Assembly (NCBI RefSeq): GCF_017654505.1 | Contig: NC_054547.1 | Coordinates: 27,053,475 to 27,117,474 of the forward strand | Reading direction: 5' to 3' | DNA: 64,000 bases | From: Polyodon spathula | Taxonomy: Eukaryota > Chordata > Actinopteri > Acipenseriformes > Polyodontidae | Shown here: piece after piece, positions 27,159-37,570 of the stretch | Layout: each line of letters starts with the position of its first letter | How positions within the stretch are numbered: position 1 is the stretch's first letter | Program-made: the position numbers and the translations under genes | Notes under the pieces: model-generated | The model's database searches: none | The model's input: the letters and a program-made list of their open reading frames with translations, nothing else | Told to the model about the DNA's origin: nothing

Positions 27159-27172
27159 TGGTGTCAGAAGTG
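27159..27172 (+). promoter_or_regulatory. Primer binding site of the retrotransposon
   Basis: TGGTGTCAGAAGTG begins two bases after the 5' LTR, as expected for a site complementary to a tRNA 3' end. I have not assigned the tRNA. Confidence 0.7.
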
Positions 27173-27175
27173 AAA

Positions 27176-29812
27176 ATGGATCCAGCTACAGTTTTGGCAA
27201 TGTTTAGGGAGCAGGAGGAGAAGCGAGAGGAGAGAGAGACACAGCACCAGGAACAGCTCGCCCAGTTCTTTGGACAGCTGGTGGAAAAACTATCAATATC
27301 AACATCAGAGAGAGCGGTTGCCCGGATGTTTGCAGCTCAGCCTAATCTTCAGAAGATGACCTCGGAAGATGATCCCGAGGCTTTCTTGATTACTTTTGAG
27401 AGAGTGGCAGAGGCTGCAGAGTGGCCTAGGGAACACTGGGCCATGAAATTGGCACCCTGCCTGACAGGGGAAGCTCAGGCAGCGTATCGAGCCCTGACGG
27501 CCACGAATGCAGGGGACTATGTTAAAGTTAAAGAAGCCATTCTCTCACGCCTCGGGATCACGGAGGAAACATACCGGCGCCGTTTTCGGGAATACCAGCT
27601 GTCCAAGGGGATGCGGCCCCGGGTTGCGGGACAATATCTTTTAGATCAGTGCACCCGGTGGCTGCAGCCAGAAGAACATACACCCCAAGAACTGGTGCAG
27701 AAAATAGTTATAGAACAGTTCGCGTCTATACTACCGCCAGGGAATCGAGAGTGGATTAAGAGGAATCGACCTACCACTCTCGAGGATGCCATCCTCCTGG
27801 CGGAGGCCTACGAAGACGCAAACGAAGGCGTCGGGTCAGACCCCACTCCTGCCCCTAAACTAACTCGGACCAACCAACCAATGAAGCCCAGAGGGGGTAA
27901 CCAGACCTTCAGACCATGGAGGTCGAGGTTAGCCCCATCCTGGGCGAGAGAGAATCCCCCTAACCTGCCGGTCGCGGACTCGCAGGACAGATTAACTCCG
28001 TTGATGCCTCCTAACCAAGTGTGCTACCAATGTAATGAGCCTGGACACATTGCCAGGAATTGTCCAGTAATAAAGGTGGACCTGGCGACAAGATCCTGGT
28101 CAGCAGTAACAGGTAGGAACACTGGGGAATGTCGGGAGGGCCCTTATCAGTTAAGAGTACAGGTCGGGGGAAAGAGTACTTACGCATTTGCGGACTCTGG
28201 GTGTGCACAAACATTGATTCGGCAAGCTCTCTTGGATGGGGTAGCCTGGGAGCCACAGGGTAAAGTGGCTATCTCCTGTATTCATGGAGAAACTCGGGTT
28301 TATCCCACCACTAAAGTTAGACTTATTGTAGGTGATTATTCAGCTTACGTTAAAGTGGCTGTAGCGCAATGTTTACCATACCCTGTTCTCCTGGGAAGAG
28401 ACTGGCCGTTTTTTGATCGTATTTTAGGTCGGGAAATGGTCTTAGTTTCTACCAGGGGACAATTAAAGCAACAGGAGAAAACAATTGGCGAGATTTTTCC
28501 GTTGCAATCCGACCTGTTTAACCCTAAAATCCGCCCAAGAAAAACAAAAAGAGAGCGTCGGGTGGAAAAATATAAGGGAACTCTGAGACGACAAGGGGAG
28601 GGGTCTGACACAAAAGTAAACCAATCGCTTAAACGGCAAGGAAAGGGAGTAGGTATTCAGTGTAACCGGGGCTGCGAGGTTACTGAGGTGGAAGGTCATG
28701 TAATAAAAGACACTCCTCTCTGTGTACCTAACCATTGGGACCGAGATATTGACTTGGGATATGAACAACAAAATGATCCCACGTTACAGTATGCTTGGAA
28801 ACGGGTTAGATATATCGAGGGGAAGGATATGCAGGAAGGACAACCGGTGGTATTTCCGCATTTTTCTGTATCTGGGCACTTATTATATAGAATAACCCGG
28901 GCTCCCGGGACGGGACAGCTCGTAAAACAGTTATTGGTTCCTAGGCCTTTTCAGTCAGAAGTCATGAGATTGGCGCATGACATTCCATTTTCAGGTCATT
29001 TGGGAACTGAAAAGACTCAGGAACGAATTCTGGCCCGTTTTTTTTGGCCTGGGGTTTATGGTCTTGTGCGGAAGTATGTATCGGAGTGTCCTGAATGTCA
29101 ATTAGCTGCCCCTAAGTCAGTTCGCCCCGCACCTCTGGTTCCACTTCCAATTATTGGGGTACCGTTTGAAAGGATTGGTGTAGATTTAGTAGGCCCTCTG
29201 GAGGGAACAGAGTCAGGATATCGGTATATTTTAGTAGTAGTGGACTACGCAACGAGATATCCAGAAGCTGTTCCCTTACGCTCTATGAATGCAGTAGCTG
29301 TAGCGAATGAATTGGTAAAAATATTCTCTAGGGTGGGAATCCCGAAAGAAATTCTCACTGATCAGGGCACTAATTTTATGTCAGACTGTATTCAGCAACT
29401 ATATAAATTATTGAAAATCCGTTCAATTAGAACCTCAGTTTTTCATCCTCAAACGGATGGGCTTGTTGAACGATTTAATCAGACTTTGAAAAATATGTTG
29501 CGCCGCTTTGTAGATCAAGAAAAACGCAATTGGGCTAAACTGCTTCCCTACTTGCTCTTTGCAGTTCGCGAGGTACCACAATCCTCAACGGGGTTTTCCC
29601 CGTTTGAGCTCTTGTACGGTCGGCAGCCGCGGGGTATCTTGGATCTCATAAGAGAAGGCTGGGAAGAACAGTCAAAGGAGTCTAAAAATGTAGTAAAATA
29701 TGTGTTGCAGTTACGCGATCGCTTAGAATTAGTCGGTCGATTGGCACATGACAATCTCAAAGCGGCACAGCAGAAGCAGCAACAAAGCTACAATAAAAAT
29801 GCGAGAATTTGA
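27176..29812 (+). CDS. Retrotransposon Gag-protease-integrase polyprotein
   Basis: The natural start is the ATG at 27176 just after the primer binding site. Residues 1 to about 280 are Gag: a charged N-terminus, then a capsid-like region (FLITFERVAEAAEWP). A CCHC zinc knuckle follows, CYQCNEPGHIARNCP, near residue 282-296. The aspartic protease has ADSG near residue 340 and LLGRDWP later. Integrase has the HHCC region (FSGHLGTEKT to ECPECQ) and a complete DDE set: D in IGVDLVGP (near 666), D in LTDQGTNF (near 727), E in DGLVERFNQ (near 763). The frame ends soon after SYNKNARI, where sequence jumps into the RT tail. No RT lies between protease and integrase. Gag packages RNA and integrase inserts DNA; with RT lost the copy is dependent on others. 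Confidence 0.9.
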   Translation: MDPATVLAMFREQEEKREERETQHQEQLAQFFGQLVEKLSISTSERAVARMFAAQPNLQKMTSEDDPEAFLITFERVAEAAEWPREHWAMKLAPCLTGEAQAAYRALTATNAGDYVKVKEAILSRLGITEETYRRRFREYQLSKGMRPRVAGQYLLDQCTRWLQPEEHTPQELVQKIVIEQFASILPPGNREWIKRNRPTTLEDAILLAEAYEDANEGVGSDPTPAPKLTRTNQPMKPRGGNQTFRPWRSRLAPSWARENPPNLPVADSQDRLTPLMPPNQVCYQCNEPGHIARNCPVIKVDLATRSWSAVTGRNTGECREGPYQLRVQVGGKSTYAFADSGCAQTLIRQALLDGVAWEPQGKVAISCIHGETRVYPTTKVRLIVGDYSAYVKVAVAQCLPYPVLLGRDWPFFDRILGREMVLVSTRGQLKQQEKTIGEIFPLQSDLFNPKIRPRKTKRERRVEKYKGTLRRQGEGSDTKVNQSLKRQGKGVGIQCNRGCEVTEVEGHVIKDTPLCVPNHWDRDIDLGYEQQNDPTLQYAWKRVRYIEGKDMQEGQPVVFPHFSVSGHLLYRITRAPGTGQLVKQLLVPRPFQSEVMRLAHDIPFSGHLGTEKTQERILARFFWPGVYGLVRKYVSECPECQLAAPKSVRPAPLVPLPIIGVPFERIGVDLVGPLEGTESGYRYILVVVDYATRYPEAVPLRSMNAVAVANELVKIFSRVGIPKEILTDQGTNFMSDCIQQLYKLLKIRSIRTSVFHPQTDGLVERFNQTLKNMLRRFVDQEKRNWAKLLPYLLFAVREVPQSSTGFSPFELLYGRQPRGILDLIREGWEEQSKESKNVVKYVLQLRDRLELVGRLAHDNLKAAQQKQQQSYNKNARI

Positions 29813-30141
29813 CTAGATTAGAAGCCGTCTTACAGTCTCTGAGGAGGGCGGGGCTCACAGCGAACATGGCAAAGTGCGCTATTGGAAAAGAAGAAACTAA
29901 ATATTTAGGTTTCATAATGGGTAAGGGTAGAGTGAAACCATTGGTTTCAAAAGTCCAGGCTTTGTTGGATTCACCGGTACCTACCACGAAAACCCAGGTG
30001 AGATCACTGTTAGGGTTGGCTGGTTATTACCGCCGCTTTATTCCACACTTTTCCACTATAGCCGCCCCTCTCACTGATCTCACTAAAAAGAACGCTCCAA
30101 ATAAAATTAAGTGGAGTGCAGAGTGTCAGACAGCCTTTTAA
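29809..30141 (+). pseudogene. RT C-terminal fragment (thumb/connection) of the retrotransposon
   Basis: About 110 codons: RRAGLTANMAKCAIG, TKYLGFIMGKG and the Gypsy phrase LLGLAGYYRRFIPHFS, all from the end of RT. The catalytic YxDD box, which normally lies just upstream, is absent, so a deletion joins the integrase tail to this point near 29809-29815. The frame closes at a TAA (30139-30141) that replaces an expected Gln codon in AFQSIK; the same frame then continues as RNase H. Confidence 0.85.
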
Positions 30142-30627
30142 TCTATTAAAACTAATTTGAGTCAGGCCCCAGCATTAATAAGCCCGGATTTCAGCCGAGA
30201 GTTCGTCCTGCAGACAGATGCATCGCAGACTGGTCTGGGGGCGGTTCTGTCCCAGGAGAGAGATGGTATAGAACACCCGATACTATACATCAGTCGGAAG
30301 TTACTGCCCAGAGAACAGAGGTATTCGGTAGTGGAGAAAGAATGCCTGGCAGTGAAATGGGCAGTGGAATCTTTAAAATACTATCTTCTGGGACGACCTT
30401 TTGTACTCATCACAGATCACGCTTCTTTAAAGTGGTTAGACACGATGAAGGATTCAAACGCTAGGATTACGTGGTGGTACCTGGCGCTCCAACCCTTCGC
30501 CTTTCAAATAAGGTATCGTGCAGGTAAGTTACGTCAAAATGCTGATTTTTTTTCCCGGGAGGGAGGGAAAAGGAAAGGGTTAGAGGTTTCCGGGTGTTCC
30601 TTCGGCTCTACTCTGAGGGGTGGGATA
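30142..30627 (+). CDS. RNase H domain of the retrotransposon
   Basis: In frame with the RT tail after one nonsense codon. Readable blocks are LQTDASQTGLGAVLSQ (first Asp), VEKECLAVKWAVESL (Glu), LITDHASLKWL (second Asp) and NADFFSR. These are the catalytic acidic residues of Gypsy RNase H, which removes RNA during reverse transcription. No integrase follows it; the frame runs through LRGGI into the 3' LTR, agreeing with the Gmr1-type order. Confidence 0.85.
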
Positions 30628-31206
30628 TGTGATGAGTCAAAGGGATTTCGGTCTGTGATTCAGCCTCCCGACAGTAGATGGCATCAAACCAACTCGGGAC
30701 TTCCCTTACCCATGGCAAAAGTCATCTTTTGAGGGGTGGCACCTTGGTGAGGGGTGGAAATACGAGTATGTAAATTTCAGCCACTGGAGTCAAGTGAAGG
30801 ATAAGGACACTTGTCAGTTGGGGATTGGTGTTCCACTGACTACAGAGGCGGGACATTACATATTAAAGGGAACGTACTACTGTGTTCGGGGTTGGTCCGA
30901 AAGTAAAATAGGAGGAGTAACAGGTGGAGGGAGAGACTGGTTTGGTGCAGCGGGATTTTTAAAACAAAAAACACTAACATTTCTTTTGTCTTTTTTTGTT
31001 TATGTATGGTTCGCCACGAAGACGATTAAAGACGAGTCATCACGGTTTGTTTTGGATTTCACCCCTGCACTCCTTCCCTCACACCATTTTGTTTTCTTTT
31101 GTTATTTAATTATTTTGTTGTGTATAGATAATAAAAATAAATTATTTTATTTCTGTACACATAAATTACTGTCTGGACATTCCATTTAATACATTCTCGC
31201 CTCACA
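30628..31206 (+). repeat. 3' LTR of Gmr1-like retrotransposon
   Basis: 579 bp, TGTGATGAG...CTCACA, nearly identical to the 5' LTR and followed by the duplicated target GTGAT. Confidence 0.95.
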
Positions 31207-31561
31207 GTGATTTACAGTAAATCTCGAAAAACTACTCACTTCTAAATCTTTTGTAGTCATTTTTGTATTACTTTAGTATAAATACATGTTAATTTGGATT
31301 CATATGTTGTTTTCTCATTGGAAATAGGTCAATTTCAAAATATCACTGTCCTGGTCACAAAAGCAAAGTTTGTGGGGAATAACAGCCATTTTCTATACTT
31401 TTGAGGCATAAGCAATTAGGAAATAACACTTACTACCCAGGAACAAAAATTGTGTTACATAGTGTAACCCATCTCTCTCATTAACCTCTTATCACTGCAC
31501 TTTTATTGTATTCAGTGATGTTTTCAAGAGGGACACTTCTGGTGTAATATAGATAATTGTT

Positions 31562-31714
31562 GGAGTCAGGAACCAACTCCCCAGTAATGTTGTTGAAGCT
31601 GACACCCTGGGATCCTACAAGAAGCTGCTTGATGAGATTCTTGGAACAATAAGCTACTAACGACCAAACAAACAAGATGAGCCTCTCATTTGTAAACTTT
31701 CTTATGTTCTTATG
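31562..31714 (+). mobile_element. 5'-truncated CR1-like LINE 3' end
   Basis: Matches in opposite orientation the 3' end of the LINE at 32904-35830: it encodes the last residues of ORF2 (NVVEADTLGSYKKLLDEILG-like), the stop, and a short tail ending in TTCTTATG repeats, the tandem 8-mer typical of CR1 3' ends. Confidence 0.8.
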
Positions 31715-32977
31715 ATTAAACAGATGCTGTACAGTTTATACCATTATAAATTAACTCCATGAACTACTCAGGCCAACCTCTAAGAGGCCCTTATCTGCTA
31801 TGTAGTGAGGCAGACACATTTGTAAAATTACACAGTACACAGTCTCTTAGTTTTGCATGTTTTTTTGGAGATTAGATGATAAGGTACTGTAACAAGTGAG
31901 TGTGTGTATAATAACTGTGTGTTTACATAATAGTTACATAGTAAATACATGTGTCCTTACACATAATTGCAATGTTGTTATGCATAGTTACAATGTATTT
32001 AATGTGTACATCTTTTTTGCGAGATAAAACCCTAACTATTAGCCCTAACCCATCCTTAAAGGGGATAGGAAACACTTTTCGGTTTGTTTGTAAATGATAG
32101 AATAGATGAGAAAGCAATGTAATCTCGGGTTTGTTTTGATTATTTTTGATGGTAAATGTCAAACGAGCTGTTTAAATTCCCCGGTCTGTCAAACTGTAAT
32201 CCGCCATTGCTGGCAATCCCTCCTGTGACGTCACTGGCTGGAGAAGGCAGGGAAGTATGTGAAGTGTGTGAAGTAAGTGATTTCTCTCATGCAAATTGTT
32301 TGGAAAATGTCATATTTTAACATGAGATTCTGAGCTTTGTAATTGTGATGTACTGATGATGATTTGTACAATATCATTATAACAAAGTAATTTATATACC
32401 ATTGACATGTAGCTTTCCAGTGTTGAGTTTTCCAGTTTCCAAATGTCCATAGTATTTAGAAGTAAAGTAAATGCACTTGGCATCAGTGACTTGGGGCCGG
32501 TTGTACTAATGGGTTCAAAAAACAGGTTTGGATCCTGGCTCATTTTTACAAGGATTATGAAAAGGTGCTTGTGTACAAAGCCTATTTTTTGATCAGATCT
32601 TTGAACAGCACTTGTGTTGACTTGGGAGAATGAGTATGCACGCATATTTAGGCTTCCGCATACAGACTGACAATAAAGATTCAAAGATGGACAAGAGGTG
32701 GCTTTAACGGTTTATATACCCACAGGGGAAAAATGATAACACTTAAAAATAAAATAATATTAACAATATGTTAATAACTTATCATTTAAAACAATAAAGC
32801 TGTTATATGTATTTTTAATACCTATAAAGGGTGTTATTAGTATTATTATAATAGTAATAATAATGTAATGCATACAAGAAACAGATAAATACAAATACAG
32901 AGTACATAAGAACATAAGAACATAAGAAAGTTTACAAACGAGAGGAGGCCATTCGGCCCATCTTGCTCGTTTGGTTG

Positions 32978-34582
32978 TTAGTAGCTTATTGATCCCAAAA
33001 TCTCATCAAGCAGCTTCTTGAAGGATCCCAGGGTGTCAGCTTCAACAACATTACTGGGGAGTTGATTCCAGACCCTCACAATTCTCTGTGTAAAAAAGTG
33101 TCTCCTATTTTCTGTTCTGAATGCCCCTTTTTCTAAACTCCATTTGTGACCCCTGCTCCTTGTTTCTTTTTTCAGGCTGAAAAAGTCCCTTGGGTCGACA
33201 CTGTCAATACCTTTTAGAATTTTGAATGCTTGAATTAGGTCGCCACGTAGTCTTCTTTGTTCAAGACTGAACAGATTCAATTCTTTTAGCCTGTCTGCAT
33301 ATGACATGCCTTTTAAGCCCGGAATAATTCTGGTCGCTCTTCTTTGCACTCTTTCTAGAGCAGCAATATCTTTTTTATAGCGAGGTGACCAGAACTGCAC
33401 ACAATATTCAAGATGAGGTCTTACAAGTGCATTGTACAGTTTTAACATTACTTCCCTTGATTTAAATTCAACACTTTTCACAATGTATCCGAGCATCTTG
33501 TTAGCCTTTTTTATAGCTTCCCCACATTGCCTAGATGAAGACATTTCTGAGTCAACAAAAACTCCTAGGTCTTTTTCATAGATTCCTTCTCCAATTTCAA
33601 TATCTCCCATATGATATTTATAATGTACATTTTTATTTCCTGCGTGCAGTACCTTACACTTTTCTCTATTAAATGTCATTTGCCATGTGTCTGCCCAGTT
33701 CTGAATCTTGTCTATATCATTTTGAATGACCTTTGCTGCTGCAACAGTGTTTGCCACTCCTCCTATTTTTGTGTCGTCTTCAAATTTAACAAGTTTGCTT
33801 ACTATACCAGAATCTAAATCATTAATGTAGATTAGGAATAGCAGAGGACCTAATACTGATCCCTGTGGTACACCGCTGGTTACCACACTCCATTCTGAGG
33901 TTTTTCCTCTAATCAGTACTTTCTGTTTTCTACATGTTAACCACTCCCTAATCCATGTACATGTGTTTCCTTGAATCCCAACTGCGTTCAGTTTGAGAAT
34001 TAATCTTTTGTGCGGGACTTTGTCAGAAGCTTTCTGGAAATCTAAATAAACCATGTCATATGCTTTGCAATTATCCATTATCGATGTTGCATCCTCAAAA
34101 AAATCAAGCAAGTTAGTTAGGCACGATCTCCCTTTCCTAAAACCATGTTGACTGTCTCCCAGTACCCTGTTACCATATAGGTAATTTTCCATTTTGGATC
34201 TTATTATAGTTTCCATAAGTTTGCATATAATAGAAGTCAGGCTTACTGGTCTGTAGTTACCTGGTTCAGTTTTGTTTCCCTTTTTGTGGATCGGTATTAC
34301 GTTTGCAATTTTCCAGTCTGTCGGTACCACCCCTGTGTCAAGAGACTGCTGCATGATCTTGGTTAGCGGTTTGTAAATTACTTCTTTCATTTCTTTGAGT
34401 ACTACTGGGAGGATCTCATCCGGCCCAGGGGATTTGTTTATTTTAAGAGCTCCTAGTCCCTTTAACACTTCTGCCTCAGTTATGCTAAAGTTATTTAAAA
34501 CTGGATAGGAACTGGATGACATGTGGGGCATGTTGTCAGTATCTTCCTTTGTAAAAACTTGTGAAAAGTAATCATTTAACAT
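32978..34582 (-). pseudogene. LINE reverse transcriptase (534 codons)
   Basis: Full RT domain: KSPGPDEILPVVLK near residue 50, NYRPVSLTS near 110, HGFRKGRSCLTNLLDF near 146-161, YLDFQKASDKVPH (catalytic Asp 181), SGVPQGSVLGPLLFLIYIND (236-255) and the active-site box FEDD (267-270). The C-terminus has NALVRPHLEYCVQFWSP and ends LLDEILGSIS. The usual box in this family is FADD, and the sister copy at 51930 still reads KFADD, so A to E is a change in this copy next to the catalytic Asp pair. FQKAFD also reads FQKASD. It is upstream-joined to the endonuclease but out of frame. Probably inactive. Confidence 0.88.
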
Positions 34583-35780
34583 ATTTGCTATTTTTTTTTT
34601 CTTCCTCTACAATTTTGCCATTTGTATCTCTTAAACATTTAATCTCCTCTTTGAATGTTCTCTTGCTGTTGTAATATTGGAAAAACATTTTGGAATTGGT
34701 TTTAGCTCCCTTAGCAATGTTCATTTCTATTTCTCTCTTGGCCTTTCTAACTTCCTTTTTGACTTGCGTTTGCAGTTCTGTGTACTCTTTCTGCGTACTT
34801 TCTTTTTGGTCCTTTTTTAATGCTCTGTAAAGTGCCTTTTTTCGCTGAATATTTTTTTTAATTGATCTATTAAACCATTTTGGCAATTTAGTTTTACATT
34901 TAGATTTGTCTACTTTAGGGATATAATTGTTTTGCGCCTCTAGTACTACATTTTTGAAGAACAACCATCCTTCTTCTGTGGGTGTTTTCTCTATTTTACT
35001 CCAATCTACTTCTGTTAGTCTCTGTTTCATACCTTCATAGTTTGCTTTTCTAAAATTGTAAACCTTAGCTTTAGTCTTTACTTTTGGGGATTTAAAAAAC
35101 ACTTCAAATGAGACCATGTTGTGGTCTAAGTTTGCCAGTGGTTCTCTGACCTCTGTTTTAGTTATTCTATCTTCGTTATTTGAAAAGACTAAATCAAGGC
35201 ATGCCTCCCCTCTAGTGGGTGCCTTCACAAATTGTGTTAGGAAGCAGTCATTTGTCATTTCCACCATTTCTATTTCATCCTTCGCGCTACCCACAAGGTT
35301 TTCCCATTTTATTTGGGGGAAGTTGAAATCCCCCATTAGTATGGCTTCTCCTTTGCTACACACATTTCTAATGTCATTGTATAACAGATTATTGTGCTCA
35401 CTGTCTGAATCTGGCGGTCTATAGCATGCTCCTATTATTATGCCTTTTGAATTTTTGTCTGTTATTCTGACCCATATTGATTCGGTTTTATTTTCTTTGT
35501 CCAGGTTTAACACCTGGGCTTCAAGACTGTTTCTTATGTATAGCGCTACCCCTCCTCCTCTTTTGTCCTGCCTGTCTTTCCTATACAGTGTATACCCACA
35601 AATATTATATTCGTCCCCATCACTCTCAGATAACCACGTTTCTGTAACACCTATCACATCATAGTTACCTGTTAGTGCAGTAGCTTCAAGTTCTAGAATT
35701 TTGTTTCTGATACTTCTAGCATTTAGATAAATACATTTAATGGTTGTCTTACCTGAGTTGTTGTTCTTGTTTTGATGCGG
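34572..35780 (-). pseudogene. LINE AP-endonuclease domain
   Basis: Minus-strand frame whose first Met is at 35657, but the frame is open further upstream to about 35780 through CIYLNARSIRNKILELE, which is the true N-terminus of the domain. Catalytic blocks are visible: VTETWLSE, GGGVALYIR, ACYRPPDSD, MGDFNFPQIKW, LDLVFSN and LDHNMVSFEV. This apurinic-type endonuclease nicks the target for target-primed reverse transcription. The end (KIVEEEKK) lies in the A-run where the frame is lost 5' of the RT frame, overlapping it by about 10 nt. Confidence 0.88.
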
Positions 35781-36851
35781 TCTCCCTTCTGTTTTTTTGT
35801 TGATTTCTCCCCCCTTCCTTTCTACCTGTTGGCGATAGGTTGTACAGAGTCAGCTTGGATGTCTGTAAAAAGCAGCAAGGCAGTATCCAGGACCTCTCTA
35901 TCCAGGCAATTTTAAAACTAGCATTTTGCATTACGCAGGGTGGACAATTTTTCTGGAATTCTGTGCTGTATGCGAGGAATTTAAAAACAACAAACACATT
36001 CCTCACGAATTACTGGCATTATTGTGCAGTTACAGCAGCTGCAACAGAAATTGTGTGCTGTTCTGTCAGGATCCCGATCTCTCTCACTATCTCTCTCTCA
36101 CACTACAAATCCTTTCTTTCAGTTTCAATAGGGCCTATTTGTCGCGCTATGATTGGCTCAAATTCATACAGAAAGTTTTTACCAATAGATTCTAGCTCTC
36201 AAAGTCACCCAGTTCCAGTGCTCTTGTAAGATTTGTCATCTTTGTTTACACCCGCCAGTCGAGAGCTCCAACCAGTGACGTCACAGGAAAACTGTCAATA
36301 TGGAGGAAGACATCACAATTCAAGTGCCGGTTCCATAGTTTAAACTCTTTTATTATGTTTTCCGATAAATACAATGATGTTTTGAGTGGGAAATGTTATC
36401 TTTAGCACTTGATGAATCGTCTTCAACCAATAAGTAGTTCATCCAGTTTCTCTATTTAAAAAGAGAAATGTGAAATGGTATAAATGTCGTAATATTGTAT
36501 GTATGCATGTATTCTATACATCCACAACAGCCAACAGCCTTTCTTGAGTGGGATACAGCTGACACACAAGAGTGTAACCATTAACTTGTCCCCCTGCAAC
36601 ACTCTACCCCTGGTGGACATAAGAAATACATTATTAAGAAATACTGCAGAGAATAAATGTGGAATTTCTTACACTCCCTAGGGGCAAAGCTTTGCAGGAT
36701 GACAGGGTAAGGGATATACTTTACAAAGTATACAAAGCCTTGATGTAAGGAAGAAAAGAGAATCTGAAAGAACACAAATAATTGTTAGTTATGGGACTCA
36801 AACACTAAGAGTATGAGGGCAATGTCCTGGGAGGATAAAGGAGTAAGTAAG

Positions 36852-37565
36852 TGTGGCAAAGTGGTTGGTAAGGGGAACAGATGTCGCGGTGATGCGGTGC
36901 AGGAGTGATGAACAGACAACAGTGATTCAGTGAATAAGTGCTTTATTGCTCTTTTCCAGGTCTGGCGACCGTCAAAAATAATAAATCCCCGGCAATACAC
37001 AACAATGTGTAAAGCACGGGGATAATGAAAACAAGGGCACAGTCCTGAACAAAAAACAACGGTACGGTCACCAGTCCTGGGTGATCGAAAACGTGCAGGT
37101 GCTCAGTGCAGTGGTGCTCTGGATAGTGCTCTCCTTTCGACAGCTCCGGAGATGTGCGTTAACTGTCTAGTGCTGAATACAAAAACAGACAGTTACACGG
37201 ACAGACACAACAATACAAAACACGAACACAATCCACTCTGAGAGCTCATCTCTCAGTCCTTCTCTCTCTCCAATCATTTAACCCAAACGAAGGAGAAGAT
37301 CAGCGTTACCCTGGCCCCTATATGTAATCCTGCATGATATCGAGATAAAAGGTTGCAGCTGCCTTATTACTTGCAGCTGCCTCTCGTTTACCTTTCAAAT
37401 CAATACGGTCTTACAACAGAGTCGCGCTTCCCTCTAGGCTGACCCACTTCCCTGACCCGGAAACGAACTGTCAGGCCAGCCCTTCCAGATACTTCTCCTC
37501 CCGTTCTTTAGCGCCCTCACAGGTCGGGAGGAAGATTCATCACCAGAACTCATCTTTCCGTCACA
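36852..37565 (-). mobile_element. Solo LTR, minus strand, target duplication GTAAG
   Basis: 714 bp; read on the minus strand it starts TGTGACGG and ends TTTGCCACA. GTAAG flanks it at 36847-36851 and 37566-37570. The U3 motif CCTCCCGACCTGTGAGGGCG is shared with the LTRs at 10297, 17764 and 52566, while most of the rest differs, so these are related subfamilies. No coding part is attached. Confidence 0.88.
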
Positions 37566-37570
37566 GTAAG

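Larger units (their letters stand above)
26565..31206 (+). mobile_element. Gmr1-like Ty3/Gypsy LTR retrotransposon, RT core deleted
   Basis: LTRs at 26565-27156 and 30628-31206, target duplication GTGAT at 26560-26564 and 31207-31211, a primer-binding-site-like TGGTGTCAGAAGTG at 27159-27172 and a polypurine tract GAGGGGTGGGA at 30615-30625. The coding order is gag, protease, integrase, then the end of RT and RNase H. Integrase ahead of RT/RNase H in a Gypsy element is the hallmark of the Gmr1-like group of deuterostomes. The RT fingers and palm with the YxDD box are missing between integrase and the RT tail, so this copy cannot move by itself. Confidence 0.9.
25540..31468 (+). mobile_element. 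DNA transposon with about 130-bp inverted ends, split by an LTR retrotransposon
   Basis: Left end 25540-25690 and right end 31336-31468 are inverted repeats of each other; both contain GTTCCTGGGTAGTAAGTG or near it, then CCTAATTGCTTATGCC, then TGTGACCAGGACAGTG, read inward. Between them are a coding remnant (25869-26564) and a Gmr1-like retrotransposon inserted at 26565-31206. Without that insertion the element would be about 1.3 kb, so it is also internally deleted. The extreme ends read GGTAACACCGTGTAAC and, reversed, GGTTACACTATGTAAC. I cannot assign the superfamily, and a clear target duplication is not visible. A third copy of the right end lies at 57439-57760. Confidence 0.8.
32904..35830 (-). 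mobile_element. CR1-like LINE, nearly complete ORF2
   Basis: On the minus strand the element runs from a 5' truncation at about 35830 to a 3' tail at about 32904-32930 made of repeated CTTATGTT-type units. It encodes an AP-endonuclease followed by reverse transcriptase, in the order of CR1-clade ORF2. A homopolymer A-run (minus strand, about 34590-34600) shifts the frame between the two domains. No ORF1 is present. Two other fragments of the same family occur at 31562 and 51262. Confidence 0.9.
32055..36405. mobile_element. Possible older DNA transposon enclosing the LINE
   Basis: An inverted pair CCTGTGACGTCACTGG(C/T)TGGAG occurs at about 32222-32243 and, reversed, at about 36271-36292. Weaker inverted similarity extends outwards toward TTAAAGGGGATAGGAAACAC at 32055 and its decayed counterpart near 36385-36405. 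The LINE sits between. This fits a non-autonomous element broken by LINE insertion, but most of the outer similarity is weak. Confidence 0.4.
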
